From assembly GCA_002786065.1 (NCBI GenBank), contig NHNY01000004.1, positions 1-64,000 of the forward strand: 64,000 nucleotides of DNA, in the 5' to 3' direction. Positions 53,426 to 64,000 of this stretch are shown here, in pieces (the stretch's first letter is position 1; every line of letters starts with the position of its first letter). A program made the translations under genes and the position numbers. This stretch comes from Microcyclospora pomicola. Lineage: Eukaryota; Ascomycota; Dothideomycetes; Capnodiales. The notes under the pieces are model-generated. The model was given only the letters and a program-made list of their open reading frames with translations, searched no databases and was not told the origin of the DNA.

Positions 53426-54793
53426 ATGGCTCCTAAGCGCAAGAGAGCTGGTACTGCCAGCAAGGAAACTCCACTTCCCTCTACATCCAGCTCCGAAGAC
53501 GTATCGCGCGATGCTCCGACAAGCGAAGTCGCCGACCATGGGCATGGAGACATAAAGGAGCGAAAGAACATGGATCCGCCAGCGAAACGCGTGCGCTCTA
53601 CGCGCTCTAGCAGCCAAAGTCAGGCGAATGGGGACAACGTGCAGGACGATGGGCAGAGCAGCAGCAGGCCCTCCACCTCGGGCATTCCCAGTAAAGCCGA
53701 GATGCCTGCCAATGGCGCAGCAGAAGGCACGGGCGAGAACGGCGAGGCCGGGCAGATGCGAATGGCACCTCCACCGAAAGCAGGCTCTATCGATCCCGTG
53801 GGATACAAGACTAACCCACCGCCAGAGGGCCGACCGGTGAGGGTGTATGCGGATGGTGTCTTCGACATGTTCCATCTGGGACACATGCGGGTGCTACAGC
53901 AAGCCAAGATAGCCTTCCCCGAGACATACCTGATCGTTGGTGTGACTGGTGATGCCGAGACTCACAAGCGCAAAGGCTTGACCGTGATGTCTGGAAAGGA
54001 ACGCGCAGAGTCTCTTCGGCATTGCCGGTGGGTTGATGAAGTCGTTGAAGATTGTCCATGGATCATCAATATGGAGTTCCTCGAACAGCATGAGATCGAC
54101 TATGTTGCGCACGACGACATCCCGTATGGTGCGAGCGAGGGAGACGATATCTACAAACCTATCAAAGAGCGTGGGATGTTCCTAGTGACGCAACGCACCG
54201 AAGGCGTCAGCACGACCGGCATCATCACTAAGATCGTGCGGGACTACGAGCAATACATCTCCCGCCAGTTGCGACGTGGAACTTCACGCAAGGAGCTCAA
54301 CGTGTCGTGGCTGAAGAAGAACGAGCTGGACATCAAGCGACACGTCTTCGAGCTCAGGGACAACATCCGCAACAACTGGACCACAACAGGACAGGAGCTC
54401 ACGAAGGAGTTCCGCTCGTTCTGGCAACCCAGCAGACCGTCCAGCCCAGCCCCGTCTCTTCGCAATGGGACCCCGGGCCGGGCAGCCAGCGGAGCCAAAA
54501 GCCCGCTCGGCTTCGGTCGTTCATCTCGCTCCGGCGACACACCAGGCCGGCAACAGCGTGATAATGCTAGAAACAACGACTTTGAGGCTGGTTACGCCAT
54601 GGGGTTGATCGGGAGTGTCAAGAACTGGATGGAGGGATCGCGTAAGAGGAATCTTTCCGACAGCAGACCTCTCAGTCCTGAAGGCAGCGAAGGTGAAGGA
54701 GACAGTTCGGAGAACAAAAGCCCGGTGGAAGAGCGAGGACGAAGTCATAATCGGACCGCTAGCAAGCAATTGGAAGAGGAGCTTGGGGTGTGA
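53426..54793 (+). CDS. PCT1: CTP:phosphocholine cytidylyltransferase
   Basis: Intronless, 455 residues from the ATG at 53426 (MAPKRKRAG). The enzyme makes CDP-choline, the rate-setting step of the Kennedy pathway for phosphatidylcholine. The catalytic domain runs from about residue 135 (PVRVYADGVFDMFHLGHMRV) and holds the HxGH nucleotide-binding motif (HLGH). Later motifs are EVVEDCPWIINMEFL, IDYVAHDDIPY and the RTEGVSTTGII signature. Next comes an amphipathic helical membrane-binding region (WLKKNELDIKRHVFELRDNI) that senses low phosphatidylcholine. The N-terminus has basic nuclear-signal-like patches (PKRKR, PAKRVR). The C-terminus is Ser/Pro-rich and likely phosphorylated. Confidence 0.97.
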   Translation: MAPKRKRAGTASKETPLPSTSSSEDVSRDAPTSEVADHGHGDIKERKNMDPPAKRVRSTRSSSQSQANGDNVQDDGQSSSRPSTSGIPSKAEMPANGAAEGTGENGEAGQMRMAPPPKAGSIDPVGYKTNPPPEGRPVRVYADGVFDMFHLGHMRVLQQAKIAFPETYLIVGVTGDAETHKRKGLTVMSGKERAESLRHCRWVDEVVEDCPWIINMEFLEQHEIDYVAHDDIPYGASEGDDIYKPIKERGMFLVTQRTEGVSTTGIITKIVRDYEQYISRQLRRGTSRKELNVSWLKKNELDIKRHVFELRDNIRNNWTTTGQELTKEFRSFWQPSRPSSPAPSLRNGTPGRAASGAKSPLGFGRSSRSGDTPGRQQRDNARNNDFEAGYAMGLIGSVKNWMEGSRKRNLSDSRPLSPEGSEGEGDSSENKSPVEERGRSHNRTASKQLEEELGV

Positions 54794-55760
54794 AGCGCTA
54801 CGCGCGTCTGATGATGATCGGGGCACCTATGTCTGGCAAGGATACATAAATTAGTACTAATAACAGCTTGTGAGGCTGGAGGAGATGCGAAGCGGCACGT
54901 CATGAGGGTTGCATTGTCGATAGGGAAGGAAAGTCATCTTCTATGTCCTGGTTCTCGCTTTCGCACTCGTCATAACGTAGTAGCCTATGATCCAGCCTTT
55001 GGATTCCGTCAGTGAGCCTCATTGTTGGAACTGCAGTACACGTCCCTGGTCTAGACTGCTCTCGAAACGCAGCACCACCAGTCTGGTCAGGATATTACTC
55101 TCTTCATACATCGGAGAGCATGCCGAAAGCATGGCCTTTCGACCGACTTGCCCATGTCTCGCAGTCCGCGATTCGGGATTCGCGATGTGCGATGTCGTTG
55201 TCCCGCGTCCAGACCATCGATCCCACCCAGTCTTTGTCCCCTAACACCACACGTTCGCTACCAACCTTGCGGCGATGACGACCTCGGCCCTTCCATCGGC
55301 ATCCTTCCAGACTCCAGATTCGACATGTATTGCGCTCTTCCCACAATATCAATAGCACTCTCCAGGCGATGGATGCGGTCAACAAACCCGCAAACATGGA
55401 AGCGTTGATGGAATTCACATCCACAGGTACAGTACTTGTACGGTTGCGCTGGGATCTGGAACGTCACGGCTTTGTTTGGAAGGGAGTGCGGTCTGTCATT
55501 GTTCGGATTCGGTCGCATCGGGCTGGTGATGCGAGATGGGTCAGGTGAGCGAAGACTATGCACACGGCATTTTATCTGGCAGGGAAACAGCCCGAAGAAC
55601 GAGGTGTTCAACTTGCATTATTGTCGTCATCTATAGAAACGGGCAAGACATCATGCTTGTCGAGATCGGACGGTACGAGTCATGGGTGAACCGCGTGGGG
55701 TATGTAGAACGGTTTAGTATCATCGCGCTGTCATAGTATGCCTGTGTTGCTATGCGGGAA

Positions 55761-55790
55761 GACATAGGAGGACATAGGAGGACATAGGAG
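55761..55790 (+). repeat. Three perfect copies of GACATAGGAG
   Basis: A 10-base unit repeated three times without interruption. It is in no recognised gene and is probably a small replication-slippage tract. Confidence 0.9.
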
Positions 55791-58053
55791 AGTACGCGCG
55801 CGACATTGCATATATACATCGACTGCATAGTCGAAGCGCGAGTGGTGAGACTGCCTATCCACACCTAGGGTCATGATATTGTGGTCGGGGATGGAGGTGA
55901 AAGATGCTGTGCTGTTAAATGTTGTGGCTTGCATATCTATCTCGATTGGTACAGCACACTCTGCCTGTTTGTGTATAGCGGAGATCGTAGTGATGCTAGA
56001 CATTTGCGTGGACTGGGTCGCAGAAACATGTATATGTTGCTGGTATATGTAACCGTGGGTCGCGGGAGAAACAGCAGCCAGAAGTTGGAATTAGGCACTA
56101 CGGGATGAGACACAGTCATCTCGGACGCCGACGCAGGAGCTCTGCATGTAACATGTTCATCGGCGGTACGAGTGAATTGGGCAATCCGCATCATGTGGTG
56201 TTCAGTGTCCAGAGCATATGCGTTCGGGGTGGATGTTCCAGAGCTCGGACTTGCTCCTGACCATCACAGGACAGCTAGTGTACGATATAGCGCAAGACCA
56301 AGGTCATCACAACGGAGAACCGTCCGGGTCCTGATCAATTCGAGATCATGACGGACGAGTCACATCGTCTGTCGTAGTTTTGGGTGTGATGCTACATGTC
56401 TGTCGGTGCGCTCGGGCAAGGCGAAGGCTGGAGGCAAGGTGCACACATGCGCAATGCCGCCGGATGCAGGTATGCAGCCGAGTGGCAATGCTGGAATAGT
56501 ACGCAAGTGCTGCCAGACTCGGTCGAGTTGTCTAGATATGATAGGATGAATGCCATGGAGCAGTGTGCCACCAGACGAATGCCAATGGATTTGGGTGTCG
56601 TCAGCCCAGCTAGGATGCGAATGTACGAGGTGAGGTTTTCACCCTCGGCGGCAAACCAATCACGGGGTCAGAGCGTGGACGGATGGGACCGGGCAAGGAT
56701 GATTTGCGCATGAGGTGCAGTAGATCGAGGAAAGTATTGCATTTGGACTGCGTCAAATACGGCTCTGAAATGGAAATTGTCTGCATGATCTAGTCATGCT
56801 CGGTCCTGGGGATCTGTCTTGGTATGATACTCGTCATTTCGACCCCACCGTGTGCGCGGCAGACTCACTTGGCCGCAACACCGCCACCTGGGTTACAGTG
56901 CCGACCGTGGCAACGGCTCTCCATGATGACCCATGTCTGATGTGCGATGCGGACAGACGACCGGTTGCTGGATGCTGGTGATGCCTTCAGTCGCCGGCGT
57001 GGACGAAGCTGACTTGTGGCCATGTGCAAACGTTGGTTGCTTTCCGCGCCACCACGCTGCAAGTGCAAGGAGGCACCACGGACGACCAGCCATCTTAATA
57101 TCTGACCACGGGAATGGTGCAGGCTTGAGTCAATTCCGCGGTCTGACTGGACCACTACACCCCTTTCCGTCCTCACGTCCAGTCTTGTCCCTCTCTCTAG
57201 ACACTTCCCAGGCACAACAACAACAACGGTTGCGAGCACCATCGGCTGCTTGTCTCGCTTGCCTAAGCACGTTGCCGGTCCTAACAACATAGTCTGCAGT
57301 GGTCTGGTCTCGTCACCCTCCTGCTGCTGCTGCTGCACTTCGTCACCCGCCCCGTGAACGACGGCACTGCTGCTGTCGTCTGCCCTTGCAGCCAGAAACA
57401 TACAGTAGTGCTGCTATCTGTCTGAAGTAGTGCCCCGGACACTCTGAGGTCAAGTACATGCACCAGCAATATCACCCTCTTGCATGCCTTGCCACTTACT
57501 TCCCTAACCGGCAATCGCCATTTCTTTCTTTCTCTCTTCATTACCTCTCTCATCCTCACTCTTGCCTGAACGCAGCCTGACACCGTGTTTGCTTTGTCGA
57601 GCCTAAGGAGTATTCCCCTCAATCGTTCTCCTCGCATGGGCCGGTCGTCAACTGCATACACTTTCACACTACCACTGCCACTTCTCTCTGACCACACCAA
57701 ACATCCTCCTACAACACGGCCGTGGTCGGCGATCTCACGGCGATCCGGGTGTTACTGATCCAAAGGTACATAAAGCCAACCTCACGTTTGCACCTCAGAT
57801 TGTGTCCGTTGCTCGTCATTCACGTCGGACCAAATTCTGTCGTGTAATCGTGCCGTTCACATTTCTCTCCACTCCATTCATGTCACAATATTTGGTGTCC
57901 GGAAAGGCGCTGACAACGCATTTGACACAGACATCTCGTGACAGGCGCATAATTCAAGTTGGCCTGACGTTATCACGAGATAACCACCTAAATTGTCGTG
58001 TTCGCCGTTGACAACACGCTGCTGGGCCTGGGGATGTTATTGTAGTCTTCGTG

Positions 58054-58061
58054 CATATAAA
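58054..58061 (+). promoter_or_regulatory. TATA-like box upstream of the TCP11-like gene
   Basis: CATATAAA lies about 85 bases before the start codon at 58145, a suitable place for a core promoter element. Sequence match only. Confidence 0.45.
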
Positions 58062-58144
58062 CCACGACTCATTCGACTTACTGCTACAACACACCATACC
58101 ACTCAACCACCGGAAGGAGAGTCGGATATCTACGGTGGCCTAAC

Positions 58145-60154
58145 ATGAATCATGGTCCTGGCAATCGAACCGGCCGCCGAGAGTCAATACCGGGATCACC
58201 TCCGCCAACACATGCTAAGCCGGCATCCGTAACAGTCACCCTGGTGGATCCTGAGGCCCTTCGGACAATGCCAGCTCAAGCAGTCACGGGTGTCCACGGA
58301 TCATCAGAGCACGATGGAGGTCACTGTGACAGCACTTCCACTTCTGATGATGAATCATTATCAGACTCGACTCTCTTAGAGCAGCACCCGCAGTACAAAT
58401 CCGACATCCACATCATCATGGACGATTGGATGGACTTAGACGGAGCGGACGCTGCACACTGCTTCGAAGAGGCAGCGATCGAACCGCCCATCACAGTCGA
58501 GTCGCTGGCTGAGCTTGATCTACCCAGGATCATCAACAACCCGAGACTGAGACATGATGTGAATTTCGACCGCGAGCTCCATTTCAGGCCCAACGTTGAA
58601 GGTCACAGAGGCGAGCGCAAGATCAAGTCGGCGGAGGCGTATTGGAAAGCCCTTGTTGCGGAGCTACTGGTATATGCTGTAGCATTGCGGGCCCAACGAG
58701 AAGAGCAAGACGGTCAAAAGTTCGCGCACTGGGCAGACATCATTCTGCAGGCCCAACGGCGATTACCCAAGATGGTCGAGGCCGTCCGAGACATTCTACG
58801 AACACTCGTTCCAGAGCACGAACAAGAGAGCATCGACTTGCGCTTCGATGTTGACCTCATCATGCAGGAGATTACCCACGGAAAATGTGACTTGATCAGC
58901 TTGAGTGAATGGATTGCGACCGTGCTGAAAGCGCATTGTGCACCGATGCGAGACGAGATCGTCGACCAGATGAAGGTGCGGATTCAGGAGGGGGCCTGGC
59001 AGAATAACCACGACATACTCGCTGATGGCTTGCGACAACTCATGACGATATTGGAGCAGATGAAGCTTGACGTTGCCAATCACCAGATCAGGTATATGCG
59101 ACCATTACTCATCGATGACACGATCAATTTCCAGCGCAGATACAACAGCCATAGGATGCGCCAGGGCAAAATCGATGCCGCTGGTGCTCGCAACTGGCTG
59201 TACAAAGAGATCGATTTCATGGAAGCCTACGATCCGGAGGGCGAGCCGACTCATCTGACCGCTTTGGTGACATTGTTTCTCCGCGAGACCATCCTGAAAA
59301 TGAACGATAGCTGGCCTTCGACCTTTTACCTCGACCTGGAGCGACTTCGGGTGTTGCGACAGGAATCACATGCTCGAATCTATCAGGAGGTGTGTTGGGA
59401 GATCTTCACCGACTTCGTTGCTCAAAATGCAAGCCACTTTGAACAATTCGCCTGTCCCAATGCTCAATACACATTGCATTGCCGTATCAATGCCATTGTC
59501 GGCGCAAGTGGGCGTTTCTACGACCATCGACAGGCTATCGCTGCGGAGATGGTTCGACTACTTCTCATGGCCACTGGACATGTCGCGCCATACGTCAACC
59601 ACGATCTGGCAGACAGAGTGGAGCAGAGACTGAAGCAGGATCTTCGGCCACTGAGCGGGAGTGACAACTTCAAAAAGCATGCCAGCTTCCAATTCCAGCG
59701 AATTCTACCAAAAGTACAAGCCTGTGTCGACCAACACGTCCGATTATCGACCGTTGAGTTGCAAGACGCCCTCGTACCGGTAACGTCAACCCATCGCACA
59801 TCATCGCGAGGTTTCGGAGCCGTCCTCAAGCCTGTCGTGAGCCAGAGGACATACGACCCTGACATGGATCTTGTTCGTAAGCTCACGCACGTGCTTGTCT
59901 TGCATTGGCATGTTTGGGGAGAACTCGTCTACATGGCCATGCCTGAAGCTGACGAGACGACTGTTGGCTACCGGTCAACATGGACGGCACTACCTGACAC
60001 TGTACCTCAAGCGCGGGCAGTCTATGCGCCTGGCCACCGCTGGTTGCCGGTCGGTGTCACTGTGGTCGACGAGCCTTCCGAGCTGCACCGGGTCGATCAA
60101 GGCTGGGTAGCTCGTCAGAACGATACTACCGAGGACGCCTCAGAGGAACAATAG
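58145..60154 (+). CDS. TCP11 / Sok1-type T-complex protein 11
   Basis: Intronless, 669 residues. After a Ser/Asp-rich N-terminus comes the fungal TCP11 entry motif (ITVESLAELDLPRIINNPRL, then HDVNFDRELHFRPN). The long all-helical TCP11 domain follows to about residue 600: AYWKALVAELLVYA, LPKMVEAVRDILRTLVP, DVDLIMQEITHGKCDLISLS, LMTILEQMKLDVANHQIRYM. Budding-yeast Sok1 suppresses loss of cAMP-dependent kinase and mammalian TCP11 acts in sperm signalling. The molecular activity is not settled. A link to cAMP signalling here is inference from the family. Confidence 0.9.
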   Translation: MNHGPGNRTGRRESIPGSPPPTHAKPASVTVTLVDPEALRTMPAQAVTGVHGSSEHDGGHCDSTSTSDDESLSDSTLLEQHPQYKSDIHIIMDDWMDLDGADAAHCFEEAAIEPPITVESLAELDLPRIINNPRLRHDVNFDRELHFRPNVEGHRGERKIKSAEAYWKALVAELLVYAVALRAQREEQDGQKFAHWADIILQAQRRLPKMVEAVRDILRTLVPEHEQESIDLRFDVDLIMQEITHGKCDLISLSEWIATVLKAHCAPMRDEIVDQMKVRIQEGAWQNNHDILADGLRQLMTILEQMKLDVANHQIRYMRPLLIDDTINFQRRYNSHRMRQGKIDAAGARNWLYKEIDFMEAYDPEGEPTHLTALVTLFLRETILKMNDSWPSTFYLDLERLRVLRQESHARIYQEVCWEIFTDFVAQNASHFEQFACPNAQYTLHCRINAIVGASGRFYDHRQAIAAEMVRLLLMATGHVAPYVNHDLADRVEQRLKQDLRPLSGSDNFKKHASFQFQRILPKVQACVDQHVRLSTVELQDALVPVTSTHRTSSRGFGAVLKPVVSQRTYDPDMDLVRKLTHVLVLHWHVWGELVYMAMPEADETTVGYRSTWTALPDTVPQARAVYAPGHRWLPVGVTVVDEPSELHRVDQGWVARQNDTTEDASEEQ

Positions 60155-62631
60155 CAGCAGCGTTGTCTGGTTTGTCTTGTCTCTATCGAAAGTGGGGTTG
60201 ACATGAGACATTACTGAACCATCTCCAATGTGAGACAACCTAACGATCCACATACCTTACGGACGAATTCACACCATAACCATAAGCTGACGGCATACGA
60301 CTCATCACGATCCCTCGACTGCCAGCACTCGCCCATTAGAGCACCTCTCCTCATCCTCGATGTACAAAAACCCCCCTCACCTTTTCCATCTTTCCTACTA
60401 TGTTCCATGTACACAAAGTGAGCATGGCGTTCGGTAACTCAGAAGGCAAAACATTCCTGCTCATGGAGGCAACCAAACCCTCCCACACGCGCGCCTCAGC
60501 GGAGGCAAAATTCGGCCCACGGTCGATAAATGACACTGCATCCTCACGGCCCAGCATCGGGAGGCAACATCAAGGCGAAGGAAAAACCATCAGATCCCGC
60601 CGGAGTTTTAACGGATCACGCGTGCATGATTGGCGTTCTTCTCGGTTGTCCTTAAGCAGCTCCTGTTTGCTGTCCTGTTTCTTGGTTTTTGGTTGGGATG
60701 GAGCAATGGTAGTGCTGCTACTGCGGCCTCACAAAGCAAGGGGATTTCGGCGGTCTTTTGACATTCATTGCGTGTTTGTCTTACTCGTTACACTAGTTAG
60801 TTCACTGCTACTGCTACTACGACTGCTACTACGACTGCTGCTATCATCAGTACGAATGTGAACATACTCTCCCTTTCCCTTTGAGTTGAGGCCTAGCTGT
60901 ATCACTAAGGCAGCTTCCCTCAGGCTCCTTTATCATGCTACCTCCAGTCAGCGACGTACCGGATCCACGCGTGGCACTCTCACCGATGCTTCTTCTTGTC
61001 CGACTCGTACGAACATTGTGAAGGCGCATGAGTTTGCGGACCAACAAGCCCTCTCATATCGCTGATGATCCCATCCTACCGTAACTCACCCAAATATCAT
61101 TTTCACGCACAACTCTCCCCACGTCCGTTTCTTCGCTTCTTCGCCACAGGTTGATAACTTAGAATCCTCCCCTACCTTCGCGAACCATGGGTAAATGCCT
61201 CCGCCGAGAATGTCGCCAGAATGCTTATGAGGACACATCATCACATTCCGTCCTCAGCGTCCGTAAGTCGTCTCGTCTCGAAGTCGCCGTGAAGTTGCCG
61301 TGGAGTCTATCATAGCCGCAGCGCGGAGCAAGTCATCGATTGATCAGGCTTTAGACAGGGAAAGGAGGGAGGGAAGGAGAGAGAAAGAGAGCAGTGACGA
61401 AAAGGACGTGGAATACAAAATACAACGAACAAAAAGCCTCAATCACCACCCAAAGAACACGCTGACTATACTGTACTGTATCACGCACGCCTCCCGGCAA
61501 GATAACAGAACGCCATGATGATGAACGCTTTGGGCTACAAACGGGACGGAAAGGACATGGTTCCTTCGCGACAACGACAACGACCTCGCCATGAAAAATT
61601 ACCGCTTGCTTCCCTCCCACCATTCCCCCAGCACAATGCCATGATCCTTCAAACGAAACAAGACGACTTTCTCCCGTTCTGTTTCGAGCAGGGACTTTTT
61701 GTTTTTCTTGGTGTTTCAACATTTTGGTTCGCCCGGGTCCGGACCACAGCACGAAAATCCCTCCTCCGCTCCTTCCCTTTCCTTTCCTCCCCAGCCCGAA
61801 CTTGGGTTATCTCCCGAACGCGGAAGATGAATTTGTACAAATGAAAAAAAAAAGACCTCGAGGACGATGAATGCAGGCGACAGCAGGAATGGCGAAACGC
61901 TGGGAGAAGGATTTGAACTGGTGGGATCGCGATGATGGCGGCGTATTCGTGGTCTGGCGGTGCAAGCGTTGACGATGGGATGAAGAAGGCGGACATCAAT
62001 GGCAACGCACCAAAGAAGTCCCGAGCGTATCGCGTAGTCCTGAGCTCGCCTGACAATAGCGTACAAGTCTGTGTTGCATGCGCCATTATTCGCCAGAATA
62101 TACTATACGTTGGCAACGCAATGTATGATTGCGTCGGTCTCTGTGTACGCCAGGTTCGCCAATGGATGCCAGAAAAGGGGAGCGATGAAGCAGGGAGCTA
62201 TGAAGCATTCCAGAAACCCCGGACACCGCTGATGGATCGTCCACCAGCATGATCGAGCCGTAATGTACAATGCAAGTCTTGCGCCGGTGTCGTAGGGAGA
62301 ATGATAAAATGGTTGTATGAAGACTAAGACTGGTGGGTCTGTCCGCTGCATTCGACGTGTAGGTAAGATCCAGTCCTGATCACACAATACGGACTCGGAC
62401 CATGTGGCATCAAATGCAGACTTTCACAATCGTTGCTGCAAGACTCTGTTTATGTTAGCAATGGCATCTAGACAAGCCGGGCATCGAAATTTCTAGCTGC
62501 AGCTGCGAAAGGCTGCACCAGTACATGTCACGAGTTTGGCAAAGGGTATTGTTCAACTGCACAAACTCTTACGGCTAATGTACGAAATGGGAGCACGGGT
62601 GATGCTTACCATGTAAAAATGCTTCCTAACA
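60155..62631. other. Convergent intergenic region, 2.5 kb
   Basis: Between the stops of the TCP11-like gene (+) and the casein kinase gene (-). It is unusually long for two 3' ends. It contains a CTGCTACTACGA repeat near 60805-60843, purine-rich stretches near 61360-61400 and an A-run near 61846. An ATG at 61188 in good context opens 25 codons (MGKCLRRECRQ) before a GTAAGT-like donor but no convincing second exon follows. Confidence 0.4.
60805..60843 (+). repeat. Short CTGCTACTACGA tandem repeat
   Basis: Trinucleotide-flavoured tract with two CTGCTACTACGA units flanked by partial copies. Not in a recognised gene. Confidence 0.75.
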
Positions 62632-64000
62632 CTATCCGCAGCACAGCACCTTGAGGAGTTTCTGCGCCGCGCTTGGTTTCTGCTCCGGCGGTGGCTGCGT
62701 TGGCTGTTGTGCAGGTCTGGATTGAGCTGCAGGCTGTATACCAGAGGGTTGACGGCTGGTGACCGGCTGTGTCGATCCAACCCGAGCACCGTGAAGGTTT
62801 GGCGTGCTAGTCGCAAACTGGGGTGCGGTGCTGCTGTTGTCTGGCGCGTCGAGGTTGCCGGCAGTGCTGCCACGCTTCGCATCCGAATTTTGGCCTGGTC
62901 GCCGTTGGCCGGGCTGTTGTGATCGGCCGGCCTGGTCTTGTCGCGTGACACCTGGCTTGGGAGGAAGCTGACCGTTCAGCCTGGCAGCGTCCACTGGAGT
63001 ACGTGATTGCCTCACAGCCTGGCCAGCCTTGAGGTCTGCCGCGGAGTCCCGCTCGCGATGTGTGTTTGACGGGCGGACTGGAACATCCCATCCTTTTCCG
63101 TTGTTGAGCTTCATCCAGTCATACTCCCCATCCTCCACCTCGCCAGTGCTCTGCAACGCCTTGGTGAACAAGTCGCGAAGATGGTCGTAGTCTGGGGTAT
63201 CTTCGAAGCCCAGGTTCCGGACATATGACAGGTATTTGTTGAACTCCTCCGGGAAGCCATCGCACAAGTCCTTGATCGCAGTCGTCTGCTTCTTCTCGCC
63301 AATCTTCTCGTACTTTTGCTTGTTCGTCGCAGCCTTGAGACCCTGCCACGGCAGCCCTCCACGGAGGAAGTACATGAAGACGTGTCCCAGTGCCTCAAGA
63401 TCATCTCTTCTGCTCTGCTCCCGTCCCAAGTGTGTGTTGATGCTCATGTAACGGGCGGTTCCCGACAAGCTCTTGCGCTCGCGGTACGGGATGTGTTGTT
63501 TGGTCTTGGGGTCTCGGTACTGCTTAGCCATGCCAAAGTCCACCACGTGGATAACGTTCTGTGCTTTGGTGTTGGGGCGACCGATGAGGAAGTTGTCGGG
63601 CTTGATGTCGCGATAGATCAGGTTCTTCTCGTGGATGGTCTGGACGCGTGAGAGCATCTGCTTGGCGACCATGACGACGGTCTTGATGGAGAAGCGGCGG
63701 CCGCAATGGTCGAAGAGATCTTCCAGACTGGGACCGAGCAGGTCAATGACCAGGATGTTGTGCAGCCCTTCTTGGCCAAAGTAGTAGACATTGGGGATGC
63801 CGGCTGCAAGGGCGAGATGTGTCAGTGAGCTGCTCAATGCCATGCCCGAGCTGTAAGCAATGAATGAAACAAGGTGGACTCACGGCAGCCGACCAGGATC
63901 TTGTAGGTGCGGTACTCATCGCGGAGCTGAGGTGCATCACTCTTGCGCGGCTCGAACTTGATGGCGACCTGGGTGTTGTTGAGCAGATTGGTACCCTCGA
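62632..64000 (-). CDS. Casein kinase 1, plasma-membrane (Yck/Cki1) type, partial
   Basis: The gene runs off the right edge, so the N-terminus is missing. Visible coding is 64000-63884 and 63803-62632, joined across a 79-base intron to give [20 protein letters not shown]. Kinase motifs are the ATP-site Lys in VAIKFEP, the catalytic loop [12 protein letters not shown], the DFG motif [14 protein letters not shown], and the CK1-specific [20 protein letters not shown] replacing the usual APE region. A Gln/Pro-rich tail ends LLKVLCCG; terminal Cys pairs in Yck-type kinases are palmitoylated for membrane attachment. Known members act in endocytosis, nutrient sensing and morphogenesis. A Met at 63843 lies in the intron and is not the start. 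Confidence 0.95.

Larger units (their letters stand above)
54794..58144. other. 3.35 kb gene-poor intergenic region
   Basis: Tandem gap between PCT1 and the TCP11-like gene. ORFs here (up to 178 codons on the minus strand at 56865-57401) lack domains, signal sequences or splice-supported extension. Content seen: a three-copy 10-base repeat at 55761-55790, a CTG run near 57320-57338, a CT-rich strand near 57515-57560 and a TATA-like box near 58054. The right-hand third probably belongs to the promoter and leader of the TCP11-like gene. Confidence 0.45.

Noticed and set aside
56865-57401. 178-codon minus-strand ORF with Gln and Val runs
   Set aside because: The runs come from simple CTG and CAA repeats; no family motif or neighbouring exons.
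61188-61262. MGKCLRRECRQ mini-ORF with good start context and a GTAAGT-like donor
   Set aside because: The myristoylation-like start is attractive, but no acceptor leads to a sensible second exon within reach.
61909-61919. Reverse-strand B-box-like AGTTCAAATCC suggesting a tRNA
   Set aside because: No A-box, no acceptor-stem pairing and no cloverleaf could be drawn from the adjoining bases.
1-64000. Virus-derived elements, LINEs, CRISPR arrays, rRNA genes or a secondary-metabolite cluster
   Set aside because: I found no reverse transcriptase, capsid, integrase, transposase, spacer array, rRNA segment, polyketide or peptide synthetase motif in any frame.

Overview
The window looks like nuclear DNA of a filamentous ascomycete, most plausibly a Dothideomycete or a close relative. 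The genes have short spliceosomal introns, mostly 50-60 bases, with GTRNGT donors and CAG/TAG acceptors. The gene set is also typical: a Bud6 polarisome protein, a HulA/Rsp5 ligase, an Upc2-type Zn2Cys6 regulator, an Erg19 decarboxylase, a cytochrome c heme lyase, a fungal Hv1 proton channel, and secreted serine-rich and cysteine-rich wall proteins. Order and class are inferred from gene style and memory of families, not from a search.

Layout, left to right. 1-367: a near-perfect fold-back element at the window edge. 1-6.2 kb: a mitochondrial carrier (-), a cysteine-rich GPI-type surface protein (-) and a secreted nucleoside hydrolase-like protein (+). 6.9-17 kb: ataxin-2/Pbp1 (-) and Bud6 (+) share a divergent promoter, followed by mevalonate diphosphate decarboxylase (-). 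18.6-27.3 kb: four plus-strand genes (heme lyase, aldo-keto reductase, Zn2Cys6 regulator, Rsp5/HulA). 28.9-36.3 kb: a nuclear poly(A)-binding protein (-), a GH25 lysozyme (-), an Hv1 channel (+) and a large intronless PHD protein (-). 36.9-43 kb: an SCYL1/Cex1 pseudokinase (+) and a serine-rich repetitive secreted protein (-). 46-52 kb: small or uncharacterised genes around a steroid 5-alpha-reductase-family enzyme. 53.4-64 kb: CTP:phosphocholine cytidylyltransferase (+), a TCP11/Sok1-type protein (+) and a casein kinase 1 (-) cut by the right edge.

Most genes are housekeeping (lipid and sterol synthesis, RNA binding, ubiquitination, polarity, tRNA/COPI-linked trafficking) and do not form one pathway. 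I see no biosynthetic cluster, CRISPR array, rRNA, convincing tRNA, virus-derived element or autonomous transposon. Gene models were spliced by eye. For all multi-exon models the exon phases add up and the joins rebuild family motifs. The least certain features are the 9-base microexon of the Zn2Cys6 gene, the two-exon gene at 46.1 kb and the two hypothetical proteins at 49.9 and 51.8 kb.
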